Part shown: one piece after another, positions 5,943-8,848 of the stretch | How the letters are laid out: every line of letters starts with the position of its first letter | How positions within the stretch are numbered: position 1 is the first letter of the stretch | DNA from: Candidatus Omnitrophota bacterium | Lineage (GTDB): Bacteria > Omnitrophota > Koll11 > VGKN01 | Reading direction: 5' to 3' | Length of the DNA: 8,848 bases | Assembly (NCBI GenBank): GCA_016867055.1 | Contig: VGKN01000042.1 | Location: 1-8,848 of the forward strand | Notes under the pieces: generated by a model | Told to the model about the DNA's origin: nothing | Seen by the model: the letters and a program-made list of their open reading frames with translations, nothing else | The model's database searches: none | Made by a program: the position numbers and the translations under genes

Positions 5943-6246
5943 AATAAAATCTCAAAAGTCTGGATATTACATTTATAATCTATTATTTGCGTTCTTTTAC
6001 AAAAAGAGGAAAATTAAAAAATATGGGAAGTGTCCCTATTTTACCAGCATTATGGGATTTTACGTCTCTTTCAGGGGTGATGCCGTGGATGTATATTGTG
6101 AGTTCTTTCCATGTGGACATATAAGCCTTCCTGTATTCAAATTTATTTAAAAAACGGGCGCTGTCCCCATTTTCCATTTTCATTTTCTAGTTCTTAAGGA
6201 ATTAAGTGTTGTGTCCCCAGAATTCCTCCCCAGAATTCCAGAATTG
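5939..6246. repeat. Long repeat copy A: REP-like hairpins around a gene fragment
   Basis: Matches 7714-8080 in the same orientation. The stretch 5954-6045 is identical to 7729-7820 (92 bases), and about 6101-6224 is identical to the corresponding part of copy B. The section between (6046 to about 6100) differs at seven positions. Copy A lacks 50 bases that copy B has (7821-7870), at the junction 6045/6046. Each end of the fragment carries a GGGACA-type hairpin sequence: GGGACACTTCCC at about 6025-6036 and GGGGACAGCGCCC at about 6155-6167, both on the minus strand. The outer end is a run of CCCAGAATT units. Confidence 0.88.
5983..6120 (-). pseudogene. Alpha/beta-hydrolase-like gene fragment, copy A (internal deletion)
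   Basis: The frame can be extended upstream to 6183, but an AGGAAGG ribosome site sits just before the ATG at 6118-6120, so the real start is the M of MSTWKELTIYIHGITPERDV. The beta strand followed by His-Gly-Ile-Thr-Pro looks like the oxyanion-hole start of an alpha/beta hydrolase. After S-H-N-A a 50-base deletion shifts the frame into repeat sequence, and the frame ends GKIGTLPIFFNF... and a stop. No nucleophile elbow or other hydrolase region is present, so this is a non-functional N-terminal fragment carried in a repeat. Confidence 0.55.
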
Positions 6247-6254
6247 TGTGTAAG

Positions 6255-6710
6255 TTAAGTGTTTGAACTATTTGACGTAGTAGTTTTTGCGAGTAATTCT
6301 TTTGCTTTATCGATGAACTCTGTAGCGTTAGAGATACTCAAAGAGGCGCCCTCTTTTGAGAAATCCCCTCTATAGTCAGCGTCTTCACGGAGAGACATTC
6401 CATCTCTTAAAATCCTGATAAAACGTTTTCCTAAAATCCCTGTTTCTACAAATAATGTTTCTATTGCAATAGTTAAGGCATAATGGCTTCTTTCTCGATA
6501 ACCCTTTGAATAAAGTAATGCCCTTGCTGCATGAAAAGTAGCATAATAAGCATTAATGGTAGCATATTTATATTTTTTGTTTTTGAATCTATCTTTTGCC
6601 TCATTAAGGTCGTCTAAGGCAGTGTTTAATTCTTTCTTTACTAACACCTTGGCCTGAGGAAAGTTAAAGATTTTCTTCTTTTCAAGGTATTCCTTAAAAA
6701 CCTGTTTCAT
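6255..6710 (-). CDS. HEPN domain protein, probable toxin of a HEPN/MNT pair
   Basis: A 151-residue, mostly helical protein of the HEPN family. The conserved YATINAYYATFHAARALLYS (49-68), RERSHYAL (72-79) and R109-E-D-A-D-Y113 match HEPN proteins encoded beside minimal nucleotidyltransferases. HEPN toxins are RNases with an R-x4-6-H motif. Here the nearest arrangement is R72-x3-H76 with Y77 directly after, so the classic spacing is not met and the catalytic role is uncertain. The C-terminus is Ser/Thr/Asn-rich (TTTSNSSNT). The ATG (6708-6710) lies inside the end of the upstream MNT gene, a 17-base overlap that points to translational coupling. The gene ends 9 bases before the long repeat. Confidence 0.85.
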   Translation of the reverse strand: MKQVFKEYLEKKKIFNFPQAKVLVKKELNTALDDLNEAKDRFKNKKYKYATINAYYATFHAARALLYSKGYRERSHYALTIAIETLFVETGILGKRFIRILRDGMSLREDADYRGDFSKEGASLSISNATEFIDKAKELLAKTTTSNSSNT

Positions 6711-7251
6711 CTATAGGTTTTTCCCATAATGTTATCCCACGGTTTAATTCATTGAAAAATTCGGGCTCAGTCTTTTCTAATTGCATCCACTCCGTCTGTT
6801 TCTTTATCACTGGACGAATGTCAATATTTTGCTTTCTATTAAATTCTCCTATTTTATCTAACACCTCATCTCTTCTTTCAGAAACTATAAATAAATCTAG
6901 ATCGCTCTCCGAAGTAAATGTGCCAGCAGCATAACTTCCATAAAGGAGGATACGCCTGGAAATACTCTTAAGTCTTTCAACCAGAGGTTCTATCACAAGA
7001 AGGGAATTTAGAATCTTAAAATGCTCTATATAAGGATTAGGTAACTTTAGGGTATATAGACTTGTTTTACCTTTCCTTTCTGAGGTAAGAATACCTTTTT
7101 TCTCTAAGAATCTTAGAGCATTACTGGTAGCACCTAAACTAATTTTAATCTTTTTAGAGATTTCTCTCCCGTAGAAAGATTTATTTGGGTTAGCTACAAA
7201 TAAACTTAGTATCTTCTGCTCAGTAGTTTTAGTAAATATATCTTTAAGCAT
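6694..7251 (-). CDS. Winged HTH fused to minimal nucleotidyltransferase (MNT), antitoxin of a HEPN/MNT pair
   Basis: A 185-residue protein. Residues 1-70 form a winged helix (GREISKKIKISLGATSNALR, then a wing near S57-Y66). Residues about 95-160 carry the nucleotidyltransferase signature G105-S106-x3-G110 and S116-D117-L-D119, with a third Asp at D144 (NIDIRPVI), so the two metal ligands and the third carboxylate are present. MNT proteins of such pairs can silence HEPN toxins by adding AMP to them. The built-in DNA-binding domain suggests that this protein also represses its own promoter, where two repeated boxes are found. A ribosome site (AAGGA) lies about 10 bases before the ATG (7249-7251). 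The gene overlaps the HEPN gene by 17 bases. Confidence 0.88.
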   Translation of the reverse strand: MLKDIFTKTTEQKILSLFVANPNKSFYGREISKKIKISLGATSNALRFLEKKGILTSERKGKTSLYTLKLPNPYIEHFKILNSLLVIEPLVERLKSISRRILLYGSYAAGTFTSESDLDLFIVSERRDEVLDKIGEFNRKQNIDIRPVIKKQTEWMQLEKTEPEFFNELNRGITLWEKPIDETGF

Positions 7252-7265
7252 ACTTAATTCATCCT

Positions 7266-7316
7266 TTCATTATTCTGAACACATTTTCATTATAATGAAC
7301 GGATTCTAAAAATCAA
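7266..7316 (-). promoter_or_regulatory. Promoter of the MNT-HEPN operon with two operator boxes
   Basis: On the minus strand TTGATT (7311-7316) and a perfect TATAAT (7289-7294) are 16 bases apart. The -10 lies inside a perfect 14-bp palindrome, TTCATTATAATGAA (7286-7299). A second, imperfect box, TTCATTATTCTGAA on the plus strand, is at 7266-7279, exactly 20 bases further on, between the -10 and the start codon. Two boxes two helical turns apart suit cooperative binding of a dimeric winged-helix protein, most simply the encoded HTH-MNT. Confidence 0.72.
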
Positions 7317-7364
7317 GGAAAATTTTAATCTTGAAGGTATTATCAAGGAGGGCGATGAGATTTT

Positions 7365-7442
7365 GGTTTACCCCATTAGAAATCCTCTATTTATTCAACT
7401 ATAACGGTTGCCTTCGGCAACCTATTTCTAAAGGGGTTTACC
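7365..7442. repeat. Intergenic inverted repeat with an internal hairpin
   Basis: Arms GGTTTACCCCATTAGAAAT (7365-7383) and ATTTCTAAAGGGGTTTACC (7424-7442) are inverted repeats matching at 16 of 19 positions. Between them a perfect 7-bp hairpin, GGTTGCC-TTC-GGCAACC (7406-7422), is nested. The rest of the gene-free stretch 7317-7570 shows only a weak AACAAG-TGC-CTTGTT hairpin followed by five T (7489-7510, plus strand). An open plus-strand frame crosses the arms, but it has no family features. Confidence 0.7.
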
Positions 7443-7488
7443 TGTCCTGTTGCTCCGAAGTAGCTTTACGGGATGAGTATTATTCAGA

Positions 7489-7510
7489 AACAAGTGCCTT
7501 GTTGATTTTT
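7489..7510 (+). terminator. Weak candidate intrinsic terminator
   Basis: A 6-bp AT-rich stem (AACAAG/CTTGTT) with a 3-base loop is followed after two bases by TTTTT. No recognised plus-strand gene ends here, so it may be incidental or belong to a small untranslated RNA. Confidence 0.25.
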
Positions 7511-7570
7511 GGTGATATAGAAAATTGAGGTTTAAATGGCATAACGTTTCCCCTCTTTATCTGCAATGAG

Positions 7571-7720
7571 TTAACTTATTTCCATCTCTCCTCTACAGTT
7601 AGGGCATCTGGCGATTCTTTGGGCTTCATCAATCCATTCGATTTCTTGATCTATATAAATTACATCGCCACAATGAGGATATAGCTCGCTATTGAGTAAC
7701 TCATCGCCACCTTCCATCAT
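7571..7720 (-). CDS. Very small zinc-ribbon-like protein
   Basis: A 49-codon frame (ATG at 7718-7720, with a second ATG directly after it that is better spaced from an AGGA). It reads LYPHCGDVIYIDQEIEWIDE and then I-A-R-C-P-N-C-R. The C39-x2-C42 pair and H16-C17 are in the places of the two knuckles of a zinc ribbon, but the first Cys of the first knuckle is Tyr14, so metal binding may use three Cys and a His or be lost. No function is assignable. Like the gene at 5754-5942, it starts exactly at the end of a long repeat copy (7714-8080), although the two proteins are not alike. Confidence 0.55.
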   Translation of the reverse strand: MMEGGDELLNSELYPHCGDVIYIDQEIEWIDEAQRIARCPNCRGEMEIS

Positions 7721-8080
7721 AAAATCCTAAAAGTCTGGATATTACATTTATAATCTATTATTTGCGTTCTTTTACAAAAAGAGGAAAATTAAAAAATATG
7801 GGAAGTGTCCCTATTTTACCAAAAGCTTTTTTAGTTCTTTGTTTATGCTTGTGTGAATTTTATCGTAAGTAGCATTGTGGGATTTTACATCTCTTTCAGG
7901 AGTAATGCCGTGAACGTATATTGTTAGTTCTTTCCATGTGGACATATAAGCCTTCCTGTATTCAAATTTATTTAAAAAACGGGCGCTGTCCCCATTTTCC
8001 ATTTTCATTTTCTAGTTCTTAAGGAATTAAGTGTTGTGTCCCCAGAATTTCCCCAGAATTTCCCAGAATTTCAGAATTCC
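7714..8080. repeat. Long repeat copy B: REP-like hairpins around a longer gene fragment
   Basis: The partner of 5939-6246, in direct orientation. It includes 50 bases (7821-7870) missing from copy A. The GGGACA-type hairpin sequences lie near 7800-7811 and 7980-7992. The outer end carries about four imperfect tandem units of CCCAGAATTT (8040-8078), which also cut short the ORF at 8071-8211. The copies are about 1.78 kb apart and frame the HEPN/MNT module and one zinc-ribbon gene. Confidence 0.88.
7811..7945 (-). pseudogene. Alpha/beta-hydrolase-like gene fragment, copy B (44 codons)
   Basis: From the ATG at 7943-7945, preceded by AGGAAGG, the frame reads MSTWKELTIYVHGITPERDV, K-S-H-N-A, TYDKIHTSINKELKKLLVK and stop at 7811. 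The strand-His-Gly start followed by an amphipathic helix fits the first part of an alpha/beta hydrolase (lipase or esterase type). A functional enzyme would need about 150 or more further residues with the Ser-Asp-His triad. The frame can be opened further upstream to 8008, but that part is hairpin sequence and not protein-like. The fragment ends where the GGGACACTTCCC hairpin begins. Confidence 0.55.
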
Positions 8081-8211
8081 CCTGTAAGAGTACCAAAAAA
8101 GCCACCTAAATTCTTGCAAATTGCATCATATTCTGTTTCAGAAATCTGCCTGCCATATAACTTTGACCATTCAGCGATACCGTTTTCTTTGCCAACCCGA
8201 TCTTTTTCCAT
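8071..8211 (-). pseudogene. Short coupled ORF cut off by the repeat
   Basis: A 46-codon frame whose ATG (8209-8211) is one base after the stop of the nuclease-like gene. It reads MEKDRVGKENGIAEWSKLYG, R-Q-I-S-E-T-E-Y-D-A-I, then CKNLGGFFGTLTGEF and a TGA. The composition is protein-like and the coupling argues that it is translated. The stop codon lies in the CCCAGAATT repeat at the end of copy B, so the original gene was probably longer. I do not recognise the family. Confidence 0.5.
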
Positions 8212-8212
8212 T

Positions 8213-8662
8213 TCAGTTTATCTTTGTGGCTATTTGTGATCTATCGTCATATTCCCAAAACTCAACATCCAATGGTATGAGGTGAGAATGTATTCTAAGA
8301 TAATATTGGCCGAGCGTCTCTTTTCTGCTCTTGCTGTAATCTCTATATATAAAAAATATCTTTCTGTGCCCCTTGGGGGCTAAGTTAAAATAATACATTT
8401 CTTGATTCCAAACAGTCATCTTGGCGCTAGGGACTTTATCGCTTTCTGTCCATTTGTGAGATTTGCATTCAACTATAATCTTTTTATCAAGATTACCTAG
8501 ATCGTATATATGCTCCTTGCGCTTCTCTCCTACGCCTATAGATATGGGGATATCTTTATCGAGGTCTATCCCTTTGCTGGCAAAGAAAGCTTTTGCTATA
8601 TCGACAAAATCGCTCCCTACACGGGCATTGCTTATAGAACCTTTTCTCTGAAAATTATTCAT
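8213..8662 (-). CDS. PD-(D/E)XK nuclease-like protein
   Basis: A 149-residue protein. The segment H51-I-Y-D54-L-G-N, KKIIVE65-C-K67-S fits the PD-(D/E)XK fold: an Asp on one strand, then 11 residues later a hydrophobic strand ending in E-x-K. A helix with S/T/W and Q (VPSAKMTVWNQEMYYF, 78-93) follows, as in nucleases that use a Gln or Glu after the core, and then a strand KIFFIYRDY (101-109). This suggests cleavage of DNA, perhaps as a small type II restriction enzyme or a repair or defence nuclease. Target and family are not identifiable. Its ATG overlaps the previous gene's stop as ATGA, and a strong AAGGATGAGG precedes it, so it is translated together with the upstream gene. Confidence 0.65.
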   Translation of the reverse strand: MNNFQRKGSISNARVGSDFVDIAKAFFASKGIDLDKDIPISIGVGEKRKEHIYDLGNLDKKIIVECKSHKWTESDKVPSAKMTVWNQEMYYFNLAPKGHRKIFFIYRDYSKSRKETLGQYYLRIHSHLIPLDVEFWEYDDRSQIATKIN

Positions 8663-8848
8663 ACCTCATCCTTATTTTTCGGCTCTTCTATGCTAATTTC
8701 CCGCTTTACATCTTTATTGTGCTCATAAATCTCTATAGCAGAAGGAATATTTTTCTCCTTTAACTTTTTACAATAATCCTCGTACGCAAGGGGATTTTCA
8801 GGCGACTTCCCTCCCAAACTAATAAGTGGTGTTGTGGGTTCAATTTTC
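8659..8848 (-). CDS. C-terminal part of an unidentified protein, cut by window edge
   Basis: Open from the window edge to a TGA at 8659-8661 that overlaps the nuclease-like start codon (ATGA). The visible 62 residues read KIEPTTPLISLGGKSPENPL, A-Y-E-D-Y-C-K-K-L-K, NIPSAIEIYEHNKDVK and end in an acidic, Lys-rich tail (EEPKNKDEV). I do not recognise it. The four-base overlap ties it to the nuclease, so a modification enzyme or another part of a restriction or defence system is the obvious thing to test, but nothing seen here shows it. Confidence 0.6.
   Translation of the reverse strand, partial: KIEPTTPLISLGGKSPENPLAYEDYCKKLKEKNIPSAIEIYEHNKDVKREISIEEPKNKDEV

Noticed and set aside
5983..6183. 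Full-length reading of the frame from the upstream ATG (and the matching one at 7811-8008)
   Set aside because: The first 21 codons are the GGGGACAGCGCCC hairpin region. The ribosome site AGGAAGG and protein-like sequence begin at the internal ATG, so I annotated only from there, as fragments.
7365..7442. Integron attC site
   Set aside because: The arms do not end in the GTTRRRY/RYYYAAC core sites, there are no extrahelical bases in the expected places, and no integrase is in the window.
7331..7528. Plus-strand 65-codon ORF
   Set aside because: It spans both arms and the hairpin of the inverted repeat, has no ribosome site and no protein family features. It is open only because the palindromes lack stops in this frame.
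8036..8080. CRISPR-like tandem units
   Set aside because: The CCCAGAATTT units are about 10-12 bases with no spacers between them, so this is a short tandem repeat at the end of the long repeat.

Overview
This is an AT-rich window (roughly 35-40% G+C by eye) in which every credible gene is on the minus strand. The compact operon, the accessory region full of toxin-antitoxin (TA) remnants, and the palindromic repeats suit an uncultured environmental bacterium. My best guess is an Omnitrophota-like lineage, but no marker gene here proves it.

Region 1 (about 1-4320) is a tightly packed lipid operon read right to left. It starts with a MarR-family regulator (3787-4260). Next comes a 903-residue fusion of an acyl-activating (AMP-forming) enzyme, an acyl carrier domain and a PlsC-type acyltransferase (1061-3772). 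A CDP-alcohol phosphatidyltransferase follows (434-1057), and then the first 144 codons of a CDP-diacylglycerol synthase-like membrane protein (1-433) that runs off the window. The last two genes look like the E. coli ynbA-ynbB pair, in the same order. The gaps are 14, 3 and 0 bases. The marR promoter carries a perfect 9+9 bp palindrome between its -35 and -10 boxes, as expected for autoregulation of the whole operon. Together the genes could activate a free fatty acid, hold it on a carrier domain, acylate a lysophosphatidate-like acceptor, make the CDP-lipid and attach a head group.

Region 2 (about 4312-5753) is a graveyard of small TA modules. A HigB/HigA pair (4435-5129) has an intact antitoxin, but its toxin is broken by exactly one extra base. 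The pair is bracketed by two copies of a sequence made of the antitoxin 3' end plus the following spacer. Beyond it lie a DUF2283 gene (5287-5505) and, overlooked because it is short, a truncated gene (5509-5664) that looks like the usual partner of DUF2283.

Region 3 (about 5754-8080) holds two copies of a 300-370 bp repeat (5939-6246 and 7714-8080). Each copy carries REP-like GGGACA hairpins and the beginning of an alpha/beta-hydrolase-like gene, and each stops at the start codon of a different small zinc-ribbon gene. Between the copies is a HEPN/nucleotidyltransferase TA pair (6255-7251) with two operator boxes spaced 20 bp apart over its promoter. A 78-bp inverted-repeat structure (7365-7442) lies in the intergenic space upstream of it.

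Region 4 (about 8071-8848) is a coupled three-gene run: the tail of an unidentified gene, a PD-(D/E)XK nuclease-like protein, and a short ORF whose stop codon comes from the adjoining repeat. It may be part of a restriction or defence locus. The most distinctive observations are the lipid operon with its Asn-substituted transferase motif, and the repeat pair whose flanks are identical while the captured gene fragment differs almost only at synonymous positions.
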